64,000 nucleotides of DNA, taken from contig NZ_AUEZ01000034.1 in NCBI RefSeq assembly GCF_000426245.1, positions 1 through 64,000 on the forward strand, read 5' to 3'. Shown here in pieces: positions 25,117 through 33,974 of the stretch (position 1 is the stretch's first letter; the number at the start of each line of letters is the position of its first letter). A model generated the notes under the pieces. It was not told the DNA's origin. It worked only from the letters and a program-made list of their open reading frames with translations, and made no database searches. A program made the translations under genes and the position numbers. The stretch is from Bradyrhizobium sp. Ai1a-2. Lineage in GTDB: Bacteria; Pseudomonadota; Alphaproteobacteria; Rhizobiales; Xanthobacteraceae.

Positions 25117-25680
25117 TCAGCCCGGCAGCACCGTGATCTCCGGCCACAGCGCCTTCCACCTCGCCGCCTTCTTCTCGTAATTCGCTGCTGAGAAATTCGG
25201 TCCCGGGTTCGGCCGCACGATCATGTTGGCGACGTCATCGAATCCGTGGGGCGCGTAGACGTCATGGCCTTCAGGCGTGCGGCGGATTCCGATCTGGGTG
25301 TTCTTGGTGAGAAAGCGGTCGATGCCATCGGTCGAGCGCATTAATTGCGGGTAGGGCAGGCCGTGCTTTTCGGGATACCAGAGATGGACGCGCGCCTGGT
25401 TGCGCACTTCAACGGCGACGCCGAGGTGGCCAGCCGCATCATGCACACGTTTGATGATCCGGTCCTCGGCTTGCCAGGACGTATCGCGATCGAAATAGAA
25501 AATGTCGTAGTCGCTGATGCCGTAGTCGGCCGCACGGTTGGTCCTTACGTTCCAGACCGTCTGCGCCAGGCAGCCCGCCACGAGCCACGCGTCGGGTAGT
25601 ACCAGCCGCAGCACTTCATCGGCGATGATGGCATTGGCGCGATTACGCAGCGCAGCGGCAAGGAATTCGTCTCGGTTCAT
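25117..25680 (-). CDS. Nucleotidyltransferase-like protein (NTP_transf_6 type)
   Basis: 187 residues resembling the bacterial nucleotidyltransferase family PF06042: WLVAGCLAQTVWN, DYGISDYDIFYFDRDTSW with the paired acidic residues of the nucleotidyltransferase metal site, then VEVRNQARVHLWY and a C-terminus with DDVANMIVRPNP. The target is unknown. It lies 15 bases after the YjbR gene in the same direction and is probably co-transcribed with it. The start MNRDEFLAAALRN matches the family. Confidence 0.85.
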   Translation of the reverse strand: MNRDEFLAAALRNRANAIIADEVLRLVLPDAWLVAGCLAQTVWNVRTNRAADYGISDYDIFYFDRDTSWQAEDRIIKRVHDAAGHLGVAVEVRNQARVHLWYPEKHGLPYPQLMRSTDGIDRFLTKNTQIGIRRTPEGHDVYAPHGFDDVANMIVRPNPGPNFSAANYEKKAARWKALWPEITVLPG

Positions 25681-25695
25681 GAGGCGCCGTAGCTC

Positions 25696-26037
25696 CTACG
25701 AATTAGCATCGTAAGCTTTCACGGCGGCCTTTGATACCAGCGTGCGCCAGTGGCGGCGCAACAGCGGCTCGACGATGCTGCGGCTTGCCTTCGACAGTCG
25801 GATCAGGATGATCGGATAGTCGCGGTAGTGATCGGTGAAGTAGAACACTTTCGGCCGGCTCTCGATGAGCATGTCGCGCTCCTCCGGCGGCACGCCGGGC
25901 ATGACCAGGCTGTCGCCGTCTTCCTTCAGGCGCACGAGCATCTTCTTGCGCACTTTCAATGCAGGCGTGCCGTAGGAGGTACCGTCCTCGACCTCCGGCC
26001 ACGCCAGCGCGATTTTCCTGACGTCGTCGAAAGTCAT
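25696..26037 (-). CDS. MmcQ/YjbR-family protein
   Basis: 113 residues with the YjbR double-wing-like pattern: MTFDDVRKIALAWPEVEDGT, PALKVRKKMLVRL, RPKVFYFTDHYRDYP and a C-terminal HWRTLVSKAAVKAY. Members are small cytoplasmic proteins, some proposed to bind DNA; the function is not established. It precedes the nucleotidyltransferase gene on the same strand. Confidence 0.88.
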   Translation of the reverse strand: MTFDDVRKIALAWPEVEDGTSYGTPALKVRKKMLVRLKEDGDSLVMPGVPPEERDMLIESRPKVFYFTDHYRDYPIILIRLSKASRSIVEPLLRRHWRTLVSKAAVKAYDANS

Positions 26038-26043
26038 GCGAGT

Positions 26044-26209
26044 AGCCCCATCCTCTCCCTCATCCCGAGGAGCCGCGAAGCGGCGTCACGGGGGATGGGC
26101 CGCAGGCGAGCTAGGCGATGCGAAGCGTCGTCCGAGACGGCGCGGAGCCTGTCATCGGGCCGCGCTTCGCGCGGACCCGTTGGCGCCTCCTCACCATGAG
26201 GGTCGACGG
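26044..26209. repeat. Repeat-like gene-free stretch (family F)
   Basis: Contains cctcatcccgaggagccgcg, gaagcggcgtcacgggggat and gcgcttcgcgcggacccgtt, the kind of imperfect palindromes seen in other spacers here. No second copy is in the window, so assignment as a dispersed repeat is tentative. Confidence 0.4.
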
Positions 26210-26210
26210 A

Positions 26211-26981
26211 TCAATGCACCGAGGTAAAGAACCGCGCGAATCGAAATCCCGACGGCCAGGTCCAGACCGGCTGGCTGCGCATGCCCATGTCCCAGGAGCC
26301 CACCACTGCATCGGCGCGGCCGATCAGGTTGTTCACCGGCAGCAGTCCGACGCCGCCGTCGCGCACGGAGACGCGGCTGTCGGCGGAATTGTCCCTGTTG
26401 TCGCCGAGCACGAACAGCTCTCCGGGCGGCACGGTGATCTCAGGCGTGTTATCGAGGCGGCCGTTGTCGCGCATCTTGAAGATCGCGTGGCTGACGCCGT
26501 TCGGCAGGGTCTCGATATAACGATAGGCGGTCTCGGTGTTGCCGCGATCGTCCTCGGCTTCGCCGATGCCGTCGGGCTTCAATGTCGCGGGATGGTCGTT
26601 GATGAAGAGCTGGCCCTGCCGCATCTGGATGCGGTCGCCGGGCAGGCCGACCACGCGCTTGACCCAGGCCTGCGAACGGTCGCCCGGCCAGCGGAACACC
26701 ACGACGTCGCCGCGCTGCGGCGGCTCGCCGAACAGCCGGCCGCTCGTCTCCGGCAGCGTGATCTGGATCGGCAGCGAGGCGGTGCCGTAACCGTAAGGGT
26801 ATTTCGACGCGACCAGCGCATCGCCGATCAGAAGCGTCGGCTCCATCGAGCCCGACGGCACGTAGAACGGCTCGGCGATCGCGCCCTTGGCGAGGAACAC
26901 GACAGCGACGATCGCCGCGAGTTGCGCTGCTTGCGAACGCCAGCTTGTCGGCTTGCTGACCGCCACTTCGTTGTTGCTCAC
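26211..26981 (-). CDS. lepB: Signal peptidase I
   Basis: 256 residues. A membrane anchor (LAAIVAVVFLAKGAIAEPF) is followed by the S26 boxes: PSGSMEPTLL with catalytic Ser45, RGDVVVFRWPGDRSQAWVKR with catalytic Lys108 and the following VVGLPGD, then LGDNRDNSADSR. It cleaves signal peptides at the outer face of the inner membrane. The start is GTG at 26981, with AGGAGG nine bases upstream; this G is shared with the tldD stop TAG, so the genes overlap by one base and are coupled. Confidence 0.92.
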   Translation of the reverse strand: MSNNEVAVSKPTSWRSQAAQLAAIVAVVFLAKGAIAEPFYVPSGSMEPTLLIGDALVASKYPYGYGTASLPIQITLPETSGRLFGEPPQRGDVVVFRWPGDRSQAWVKRVVGLPGDRIQMRQGQLFINDHPATLKPDGIGEAEDDRGNTETAYRYIETLPNGVSHAIFKMRDNGRLDNTPEITVPPGELFVLGDNRDNSADSRVSVRDGGVGLLPVNNLIGRADAVVGSWDMGMRSQPVWTWPSGFRFARFFTSVH

Positions 26982-28405
26982 TAGCCGGTTCCTCCTACGG
27001 TGATCCGCTCCATGCGCAGCGTCGGCTGGCCGACCCCGACGGGCACGCCCTGGCCGTTCTTGCCGCACGTGCCGATGCCGGTGTCGAGCGCGAGATCGTT
27101 GCCGATCATCGTGATGCGGTTGAGATCGGTCGGCCCGTTGCCGATCAGCATCGCGCCCTTCAGCGGCGCCCCGAGCTTGCCGTTCTCGATCTTGTAGGCC
27201 TCGGTGCACTGGAACACGTATTTGCCCGAGGTGATGTCGACCTGGCCGCCGCCGAAATTGGCGGCATAGATGCCGTTCTTCACCGAAGCGAGGATCTCCG
27301 CGGGATCGCTCTTGCCCGCCAGCATGTAGGTATTGGTCATGCGCGGCATCGGCACATGGGCATAGCTCTGCCGTCGGCCGTTGCCGGTCGGCTTCATGTT
27401 CATGAGCCGCGCGTTCTGGCGGTCCTGCATGTAGCCGACCAGGACGCCGTCCTCGATCAGCACGGTGCGGTTGGTCGGCGTGCCCTCGTCGTCGATGGAG
27501 AGCGAGCCGCGGCGCGAGGCCATCGTCCCGTCGTCGACTACTGTGACGCCCTTGGCCGCGACCTGCCGCCCCATCAGGCCTGCGAAGGCCGAGGTCTTCT
27601 TGCGGTTGAAATCGCCTTCGAGCCCGTGACCGACGGCCTCATGCAGCATCACGCCGGGCCAGCCGGCGCCCAGCACCACGTCCATCTCGCCGGCCGGTGC
27701 CGGTACGGATTCGAGGTTGATCAGCGCCTCGCGCAGCGCGCCGTCGGCGGCATCGCGCCAGGCTTTGGTCTCGATGAAACGGGCGTAACCTTCCCGGCCA
27801 CCATAGCCCTTGCTGCCGCTCTCCTGCCGGTCGCCCTGGCCCGCGACCACGGAAATATTGACCCGCACCAGCGGCCGGATGTCGCGATAGCTCTCGCCGT
27901 CCGGCCTGACGATTTCCACCACCTGCCACGTCGCCGTCAGGCTCGCGGAAACCTGCCGCACCCGCGGGTCCTTGTCGCGGACATAGGCGTCGATCTCGCC
28001 GAGCAGCTTGACCTTGGCCTCGAAGCCCGGCGCATCCAGCGGGTTCTCGTCGCCGTAGAGCTTCACATTCGTGTGCGTCGGCGCCGCGGCGAAGCTGCCG
28101 GAATAGCCGCCGCGCACCGCATGCACCGCGTCGGCGGCGCGAATCAGCGCCGGCAGCGACACGTCGGAGGAATGCGCATAGCCGACCGCGTCGTCCTTTA
28201 CCGCGCGCAGGCCGAACCCCTGGCTGGTGTCGTAGGTCGCCTGCTTCAGCCGCCCATTGTCGAACACCAGGGCTTCGGTCTGTCCGAATTCCAGGAACAA
28301 TTCGCCGTCATCCGCCCCTTGGAGCCCCCGCGCGAGCTCGCGGCGCACGGCATCGCGGTCGAGATTGGCGCGGTCGAGCAGGGAGGTTGTGGCGGGACTG
28401 GTCAT
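26981..28405 (-). CDS. tldD: TldD metalloprotease subunit
   Basis: 474 residues, standard TldD length. The zinc motif HEAVGHG is at 255-261 and the third ligand is probably near the C-terminal GIGTCGKNGQGVPVG. TldD pairs with TldE/PmbA to degrade unfolded peptides and to process ribosomal peptides such as microcin B17. The tldE partner is not in the window. It is co-directional with an upstream IalB-type gene and overlaps lepB downstream by one base. Confidence 0.94.
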   Translation of the reverse strand: MTSPATTSLLDRANLDRDAVRRELARGLQGADDGELFLEFGQTEALVFDNGRLKQATYDTSQGFGLRAVKDDAVGYAHSSDVSLPALIRAADAVHAVRGGYSGSFAAAPTHTNVKLYGDENPLDAPGFEAKVKLLGEIDAYVRDKDPRVRQVSASLTATWQVVEIVRPDGESYRDIRPLVRVNISVVAGQGDRQESGSKGYGGREGYARFIETKAWRDAADGALREALINLESVPAPAGEMDVVLGAGWPGVMLHEAVGHGLEGDFNRKKTSAFAGLMGRQVAAKGVTVVDDGTMASRRGSLSIDDEGTPTNRTVLIEDGVLVGYMQDRQNARLMNMKPTGNGRRQSYAHVPMPRMTNTYMLAGKSDPAEILASVKNGIYAANFGGGQVDITSGKYVFQCTEAYKIENGKLGAPLKGAMLIGNGPTDLNRITMIGNDLALDTGIGTCGKNGQGVPVGVGQPTLRMERITVGGTG

Positions 28406-28507
28406 GACGGCTCCGAATTCAACGCGATTACATCCCGTTCATGTTTGGCTTGGCCGGGACAGCAGTGTTGAAGATAGGCGTTGTTGCAGCAATTCGGGAG
28501 AGGTTGC

Positions 28508-29044
28508 CTACGGCAACTTGTCATACCCGTCGGCCAGCCCGTTCAGGCTCAGCGGAAAGCCGATGCCTTCTTCCGGCGTCTCGAAGATGATGAACGTCGC
28601 AGTCTTGGCGTTCCTGAGCTGGCCAAGCAGCTTGTCGTCCATCACGACCTCGGCGACGCAGCCGTTGGGCAGGCAGCGGACGAAACCGGCACGGCCGACG
28701 TCCTGGTTGTCGAGCTTCAGGCCGAGGCCGGAGGGGAGCAGGACGCCCAGCGGCGCGACAACCCGCATCAGGCGGCTTTTCTGGTCGGCGGTCTTCAGCA
28801 CGATCACGGTCAGGCCGGCATTGGAGCGGTCCTCGGCGACCACGCTCTGGATCAGGGCGCATTGCTCGCTCTGGGCGCCCGGCGGGGTGTCGCAACGGAT
28901 CTGCCAGTCGCCATGGACCGAGCGCACGGCGCCCTGGGCGTGGGCGGCCTGGGGCAGGCCCGACATGAACGTGAGCGCCAGCAGGCCGCCCAGCCAGTTG
29001 ATGGCACTCCAGCTACGTCCGCTGTGATGTTTCGAAGCGCCCAT
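28508..29044 (-). CDS. Secreted IalB-like (invasion-associated locus B) protein
   Basis: 178 residues from the ATG at 29044: a signal peptide (ALTFMSGLPQAAHAQ) then an IalB domain with VHGDWQIRCDTPPGAQSEQC, PLGVLLPSGLGLKLDN, GFVRCLPNGCVAEVVMDD and TATFIIFETPEEGIGFPLSL, including two Cys pairs likely to form periplasmic disulfides. IalB proteins occur widely in Rhizobiales; the role in non-pathogens is unknown. AAGGA stands ten bases before this ATG; the frame stays open to 29176 without family-like sequence. It is upstream of tldD on the same strand. Confidence 0.87.
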   Translation of the reverse strand: MGASKHHSGRSWSAINWLGGLLALTFMSGLPQAAHAQGAVRSVHGDWQIRCDTPPGAQSEQCALIQSVVAEDRSNAGLTVIVLKTADQKSRLMRVVAPLGVLLPSGLGLKLDNQDVGRAGFVRCLPNGCVAEVVMDDKLLGQLRNAKTATFIIFETPEEGIGFPLSLNGLADGYDKLP

Positions 29045-29176
29045 CCGGGTCGATCCTTTGATGTCCGGCCATGCCGGCTCGGGTTTCCCCGGCCAAGGGC
29101 CGGTGCATTGCCCTGCAGCCGGCGGCACGCAAAACGACTGATACCGCAATGACGGCGCCTTGAAGGCGATCTTCAA

Positions 29177-29541
29177 GCAAATCTCGCGCCGCGGTGGGGC
29201 TCTTCGCGCGAATCAGGTTCCTGCGGAGCGCCCAGCTTGGGGTACATCCAGCAATCGCCCTGTCAAGCCGGCTCGCCCGCAGGAGTGGCGCTATTGCCTG
29301 ATTTATCGAGAAAATGTCACATCACGGGAATAGCCGATGACGCATGGCTTGGGGCCCTACTACTGCATTGCGAGCGCCTGCGAATTATGGTTTGAGAGGC
29401 TAGATTTCGACGCGTTCTAACGATCTGGCCCCGTACTTTCCGAAGGTGCGTCCGGCAGGCCGTTTGTCAGGGCGGATCGTGCTGCATCTTCGCCGTATGG
29501 CGGCGGTGCTAAGGGGATAAATCAAAGGGAGCGCGAGCGGC
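29177..29541. other. Gene-free divergent region between ialB-like and ctaC genes
   Basis: About 365 bases without a convincing reading frame. It must hold promoters for both directions. On the minus strand TTGACA occurs at 29261-29266, but 16-17 bases further on there is no good -10 hexamer. The stretch 29195-29240 contains the palindrome ttcgcgcgaa and other G/C-rich complementary pieces that could belong to a leader. I cannot match it to an RNA family. Confidence 0.5.
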
Positions 29542-30381
29542 ATGAGGATGTCGATGGGCCTGTTGGGCCGGCGGTTGCTGGGGGGTGCGGTAGCAGGCAT
29601 GGCGCTTGCGGCCGGCGGGACGGCATTCGCTGAATTGGGGCAGCCGGCGCCGTGGGAAGTCACGCTGCAGCAGGCGGGCTCCCCGGTGATGGAGAACATC
29701 GTCTGGTTTCATAACTTCCTGCTGGTGGTGATCACTGCGATCACGCTGTTCGTGCTGGCGCTGCTCGTCATCGTGGTGATGAAGTTCAACGCGCGCGCCA
29801 ATCCGGTCCCCTCCAGGACCACCCACAACACCCTGATCGAGGTGGCCTGGACGCTGGTTCCGGTGCTGATCCTCGTCTCCATCGCGGTGCCGTCGTTCCG
29901 CCTCCTGTTCCTGCAGCTCGACGTGCCGAAGTCGGACCTGACCGTGAAGGTCACGGGCAAGCAGTGGTATTGGTCCTACGCCTACCCGGATAACGGCAAG
30001 TTCGAGTTCGACTCGCTGCTTGCCCAGGACAAGCAGCCGCGGCTGCTCGGCGTCGACAATGAGATGGTGGTGCCGGTCAACAAGGTGATCCGGATCCAGA
30101 CCACCGGCGCGGACGTTATCCACTCGTTTGCGGTGCCGGCCTTCGGCATCAAGATCGACTCGATCCCGGGCCGTCTCAACGAGACCTGGTTCAAGGCCAC
30201 CAAGACCGGCATGTATTACGGCCAGTGCTCCGAACTGTGCGGCAAGGATCATGCGTTCATGCCGATCGCGGTGCGGGTTGTGGACGATCAGGAATTCGCC
30301 AGCTGGGTGGACGCCGCGAAGAAGAAGTTTGCCAGCAACCCGGCGAATTCATACGCCTCGGCTGGTCAGGCGGCGCAGTAA
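29542..30381 (+). CDS. ctaC: Cytochrome c oxidase subunit II
   Basis: 279 residues: signal peptide (about 1-30), two membrane hairpin helices (about 53-80 and 98-122), then a periplasmic cupredoxin domain. The CuA ligands are all present: His194, Cys229, Glu231, Cys233, His237 and Met240 (GQCSELCGKDHAFM). It takes electrons from cytochrome c. The aromatic patch KQWYWSYAYPD is intact. It is the first gene of the aa3 oxidase operon, 92 bases ahead of ctaD. Confidence 0.96.
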   Translation: MRMSMGLLGRRLLGGAVAGMALAAGGTAFAELGQPAPWEVTLQQAGSPVMENIVWFHNFLLVVITAITLFVLALLVIVVMKFNARANPVPSRTTHNTLIEVAWTLVPVLILVSIAVPSFRLLFLQLDVPKSDLTVKVTGKQWYWSYAYPDNGKFEFDSLLAQDKQPRLLGVDNEMVVPVNKVIRIQTTGADVIHSFAVPAFGIKIDSIPGRLNETWFKATKTGMYYGQCSELCGKDHAFMPIAVRVVDDQEFASWVDAAKKKFASNPANSYASAGQAAQ

Positions 30382-30473
30382 GGCTGCAAGCCCGAGGGGC
30401 GGGCTTCGCGCATCGGAACAAGGGCGATGGGACCGCAAAGGTCCAAAAGGGAATTGGCTTAAGGATCTAGGAC

Positions 30474-32084
30474 ATGGCAACAGGCGCAGCGACACACGAT
30501 CACGCCCATGATGATCACGGCCATCCGACCGGATGGCGCCGCTATCTCTACTCCACGAACCATAAGGACATCGGCACGATGTACCTTATCTTCGCGGTTA
30601 TCGCGGGCATCATCGGGGCTGCGATGTCGATCGCGATCCGCGCCGAGCTGATGTATCCGGGCGTGCAGATCTTCCACGAGTCCCACACCTACAACGTGTT
30701 CGTGACCTCGCACGGCCTGATCATGATCTTCTTCATGGTCATGCCGGCGATGATCGGCGGGTTCGGCAACTGGTTCGTGCCGCTGATGATCGGCGCGCCC
30801 GACATGGCGTTCCCGCGCATGAACAACATCTCGTTCTGGCTGCTGCCGGCCTCTTTCGCGCTGCTCCTGATCTCGACTTTCGTCGAGGGCGAGCCGGGCG
30901 CCAACGGCGTCGGTGCCGGCTGGACCATCTACGCGCCGCTGTCGACCTCGGGCCATCCGGGGCCGGCGGTCGATTTCGCGATCCTGTCGCTGCATCTCGC
31001 CGGTGCCTCGTCGATCCTGGGCGCGATCAACTTCATCACCACGATCTTCAACATGCGTGCGCCGGGCATGACGCTGCACAAGATGCCGCTGTTCGTGTGG
31101 TCGATCCTGGTGACGGTGTTCCTGCTCTTGCTGTCGCTGCCGGTGCTCGCCGGCGCCATCACCATGCTGCTCACCGACCGCAACTTCGGCACCGCCTTCT
31201 TCGCCCCCGACGCTGGCGGCGACCCGGTGCTGTTCCAGCACCTGTTCTGGTTCTTCGGCCATCCCGAAGTGTACATCCTGATCCTGCCGGCTTTCGGCAT
31301 GATCAGCCAGATCGTCTCGACTTTCTCGCGCAAGCCGGTGTTCGGCTATCTCGGCATGGCCTACGCGATGGTCGCGATCGGCGGCATCGGCTTCGTGGTG
31401 TGGGCGCACCACATGTACACGGTCGGCATGTCCAGCGCGACGCAGGCCTACTTCGTCGCCGCCACCATGGTGATCGCGGTGCCGACCGGCGTGAAGATCT
31501 TCTCCTGGATCGCGACCATGTGGGGCGGCTCGATCGAGTTCAAGGTGCCGATGATCTGGGCGATCGGCTTCATCTTCCTGTTCACGGTCGGCGGCGTCAC
31601 CGGCGTCGTGCTGGCGAATGCCGGCGTCGACCGCGTGCTGCAGGACACCTACTACGTGGTGGCGCACTTTCACTACGTGCTGTCGCTGGGCGCCGTGTTC
31701 GGCATCTTCGCAGGCTGGTACTACTGGTTCCCGAAGATGTTCGGCTACATGTACAGCGAGACCATCGGCAAGCTGCACTTCTGGTTCACCTTCATCGGCG
31801 TGAACCTGGTGTTCTTCCCGCAGCACTTCCTCGGTCTCTCCGGCATGCCGCGCCGCTACGTCGACTATCCCGACGCGTTCGCGGGCTGGAACCTGGTGTC
31901 CTCGATCGGCTCCTACATCTCCGGCTTCGGCGTGCTGATCTTCATCTACGGCGTGATCGATGCCTTCGTCCGCAAGGAGCAGGCGGCCGCCAATCCGTGG
32001 GGCGCCGGCGCGACCACGCTGGAATGGACGCTGTCCTCGCCGCCGCCCTTCCACCAGTTCGAAGTGCTGCCGCGCGTGCAATAA
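30474..32084 (+). CDS. ctaD: Cytochrome c oxidase subunit I (aa3 type)
   Basis: 536 residues with twelve membrane helices. Ligands are readable: His80 (heme a), HPEVY at 263-267 (CuB His and the cross-linked Tyr), His312-His313 (CuB), His398 (heme a3) and His400 (heme a). The K-channel motif YAMVAIGGIGFVVWAHH and the D-channel start NVFVTSHGLIMIFFMVMP are present, fitting an A-type proton-pumping oxidase. The His-rich N-terminus (THDHAHDDHGH) is common in rhizobia. A strong hairpin follows the stop. Confidence 0.97.
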   Translation: MATGAATHDHAHDDHGHPTGWRRYLYSTNHKDIGTMYLIFAVIAGIIGAAMSIAIRAELMYPGVQIFHESHTYNVFVTSHGLIMIFFMVMPAMIGGFGNWFVPLMIGAPDMAFPRMNNISFWLLPASFALLLISTFVEGEPGANGVGAGWTIYAPLSTSGHPGPAVDFAILSLHLAGASSILGAINFITTIFNMRAPGMTLHKMPLFVWSILVTVFLLLLSLPVLAGAITMLLTDRNFGTAFFAPDAGGDPVLFQHLFWFFGHPEVYILILPAFGMISQIVSTFSRKPVFGYLGMAYAMVAIGGIGFVVWAHHMYTVGMSSATQAYFVAATMVIAVPTGVKIFSWIATMWGGSIEFKVPMIWAIGFIFLFTVGGVTGVVLANAGVDRVLQDTYYVVAHFHYVLSLGAVFGIFAGWYYWFPKMFGYMYSETIGKLHFWFTFIGVNLVFFPQHFLGLSGMPRRYVDYPDAFAGWNLVSSIGSYISGFGVLIFIYGVIDAFVRKEQAAANPWGAGATTLEWTLSSPPPFHQFEVLPRVQ

Positions 32085-32092
32085 AGGAAACA

Positions 32093-32119
32093 GCGACGCG
32101 CCCGTCATGGGCGCGTCGC
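32093..32119 (+). terminator. Strong hairpin between ctaD and ctaB
   Basis: A perfect 11-bp stem gcgacgcgccc (32093-32103) and gggcgcgtcgc (32109-32119) with loop gtcat. No T-run follows, so it is more likely an mRNA-stabilising or partial attenuating structure than a full terminator. Confidence 0.55.
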
Positions 32120-32152
32120 GCTCTCTGTTTGATCTAGAGGAACGGGACCATC

Positions 32153-33088
32153 GTGTCGGTTGTCGATCACAACGCCATCGAGTTGCCGCGGATCTCCGAG
32201 GCCGAGGTCGGCGACTACATCGCGCTTCTGAAGCCGCGGGTGATGTCGCTGGTGATCTTCACCGCGCTGGTCGGCCTGATGATCGCGCCGGGGCACGTCC
32301 ACCCGGTGCTGGCCTTCACCTCGATCCTCTGCATCGCCGTCGGGGCCGGCGCCTCCGGCGCGCTGAACATGGCCTATGAAGGCGATATCGACGCGCTGAT
32401 GACCCGCACCGCTAACCGGCCGATCCCGCGCGGCCGCATCACAAGTGGAGAAGCCACGGCCTTCGGCCTCACGCTCGCGTTCTTCTCGGTGATGACGCTC
32501 GGCATCCTCGTCAACTGGGTCGCGGGCGCGCTGCTGGCCTTCACGATCTTCTTCTACGTGGTGGTCTACACGATGTGGCTGAAGCGGTGGACCGCGCAGA
32601 ACATCGTGATCGGCGGCGCCGCCGGCGCGCTGCCGCCGGTGGTGGCCTGGGCCGCGGCAACCGGCTCGCTGTCGGTCGAGCCCGTGCTGTTGTTCCTGAT
32701 CATCTTCTTCTGGACCCCACCGCATTTCTGGGCGCTGGCGCTGTTCCGCAGCGACGACTACGCCCGCGCCGGCGTGCCGATGCTGCCGGTGGTCGCCGGC
32801 CCGGACGCGACACGGCTGCAGATCCTGCTTTACACGATCGTGCTCGTTGCGATCGCGGTGGCGCCGTGGCCGCTCGGCTATTTCGATGCGGTCTATGGCG
32901 TGGCGTCGCTCCTGCTCGGGACGGGCATGCTGTGGCTCGCGGTTGACGTCTATCGCCACCGCGAGGGCAAGGAAGCCAATCGCGCCTGCCGCAAATTGTT
33001 TGCTTTCTCCATTTTTTATTTGTTCGCGCTGTTCGCGACCTTGCTGATCGAGGTGGCCTTCCGCACCGTTGCATCATGGGTCGGGTAG
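32153..33088 (+). CDS. ctaB: Protoheme IX farnesyltransferase (heme O synthase)
   Basis: 311 residues with nine membrane helices and the UbiA-family prenyltransferase motifs: DALMTRTANRPIPRGRI in place of the first Asp-rich site and the second motif around FRSDDYARAGVPMLP. It transfers farnesyl diphosphate to heme B, giving heme O for heme A synthesis. The start is GTG at 32153 preceded by AGAGGAAC. It sits 68 bases after ctaD, past the hairpin. Confidence 0.95.
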   Translation: MSVVDHNAIELPRISEAEVGDYIALLKPRVMSLVIFTALVGLMIAPGHVHPVLAFTSILCIAVGAGASGALNMAYEGDIDALMTRTANRPIPRGRITSGEATAFGLTLAFFSVMTLGILVNWVAGALLAFTIFFYVVVYTMWLKRWTAQNIVIGGAAGALPPVVAWAAATGSLSVEPVLLFLIIFFWTPPHFWALALFRSDDYARAGVPMLPVVAGPDATRLQILLYTIVLVAIAVAPWPLGYFDAVYGVASLLLGTGMLWLAVDVYRHREGKEANRACRKLFAFSIFYLFALFATLLIEVAFRTVASWVG

Positions 33089-33106
33089 GGAGCGCATGAG
33101 CACGCA

Positions 33107-33271
33107 ATGGATGACAAACGCGAGCAAGAAGGAATTGTCCTCACCGAGGCGCAGCTCAGGAGCCGCCGCCATCGCTCGATCGCCATTGCGCTCGCGCTCG
33201 GCGTGCTGGTCCTGCTGTTCTTCGCGGTCACCCTGGTCAAGGGGCCGGCCGTGCTGGTGCGGCCGATCTGA
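33107..33271 (+). CDS. Small CoxF-like membrane protein (54 residues)
   Basis: Reading from ATG 33107 gives MDDKREQEGIVLTEAQLRSR, then RHRSIAIALALGVLVLLFFA as a single membrane helix and VTLVKGPAVLVRPI, ending at TGA 33269-33271. It sits 18 bases after ctaB and 12 bases before ctaG, the place where rhizobial cox operons carry a short conserved membrane protein sometimes called CoxF. It is probably an oxidase-assembly or accessory factor, although its function has not been shown. The length and operon position make it real rather than chance. Confidence 0.82.
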   Translation: MDDKREQEGIVLTEAQLRSRRHRSIAIALALGVLVLLFFAVTLVKGPAVLVRPI

Positions 33272-33283
33272 GATGTGATCGAG

Positions 33284-33925
33284 ATGGCGCAAGAGACCAC
33301 CACGCCCAAGCAGCCCGGCACGAGCCAAAAGGCTTCGCGTCGCACGCTGACGCGTGACGCGCTGGTTGCCTCGATCTGTGGTCTCGTCGTCGTGCTGATG
33401 GTCGGCGCATCCTACGCCGCCGTGCCCTTCTACAACTGGTTCTGCCGCGCCACCGGCTTCAACGGCACCACCCAGGTCGCGACCTCCGCGCCGGCGGAGG
33501 GGCCGCTCGCCCGCAAGATCGAGGTCCGGTTCGATGCCAATGTCGCGCCGGGCCTGCCCTGGAAGTTCGAGCCCGAGCAGAACGCGATCGACGTCAGGAT
33601 CGGCGAAGTCGTCACTGTCTTCTACACCGTGACCAACCAGTCGGCGCGGACCACGACGGCCCAGGCGGCCTACAATGTCGCGCCGCTGACGATCGGGTCC
33701 TATTTCCAGAAGATCAACTGCTTCTGCTTCACCGAGCAGACCATGGCGCCGGGTGAGAAGCGCGAGATGCCTGTCGTGTTCTATGTCGATCCGGCGCTGG
33801 CCGCCGACCACGAGAACGACACTCTGAAATCGATCACCCTGTCCTACACTTTCTATTCCGTGCGCGATCCGGTGCCGAAGCCAGTGGCTTCCGGCGAGGG
33901 CGACAGGCGCAAGGGCAATCTTTGA
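33284..33925 (+). CDS. ctaG: Cytochrome c oxidase assembly protein CtaG/Cox11
   Basis: 213 residues: cytoplasmic tail, one membrane helix (about 27-45), and a periplasmic immunoglobulin-like domain with the copper-binding NCFCFTEQTM (Cys146, Cys148). The conserved VPFYNWFCRATGFNGTTQ follows the helix. It delivers copper to the CuB site of subunit I. ATG 33284 is preferred; GTG 33275 is in frame three codons earlier. It is co-transcribed with its neighbours. Confidence 0.95.
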   Translation: MAQETTTPKQPGTSQKASRRTLTRDALVASICGLVVVLMVGASYAAVPFYNWFCRATGFNGTTQVATSAPAEGPLARKIEVRFDANVAPGLPWKFEPEQNAIDVRIGEVVTVFYTVTNQSARTTTAQAAYNVAPLTIGSYFQKINCFCFTEQTMAPGEKREMPVVFYVDPALAADHENDTLKSITLSYTFYSVRDPVPKPVASGEGDRRKGNL

Positions 33926-33974
33926 ATTTCTGAGACGAATACGTGCCTGACGGCACGCGAACGGAGAGACTGCA

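Noticed and set aside
29177..29300. Possible SRP RNA or thiamine riboswitch (ggaacctgatt on the minus strand)
   Set aside because: The conserved SRP core and the full thiamine-pyrophosphate element are absent; the short similarity is not meaningful.
30459..32108. Minus-strand open frame of 549 codons opposite ctaD
   Set aside because: Antisense shadow of the subunit I gene; His/Asp/Arg-rich with no family resemblance.
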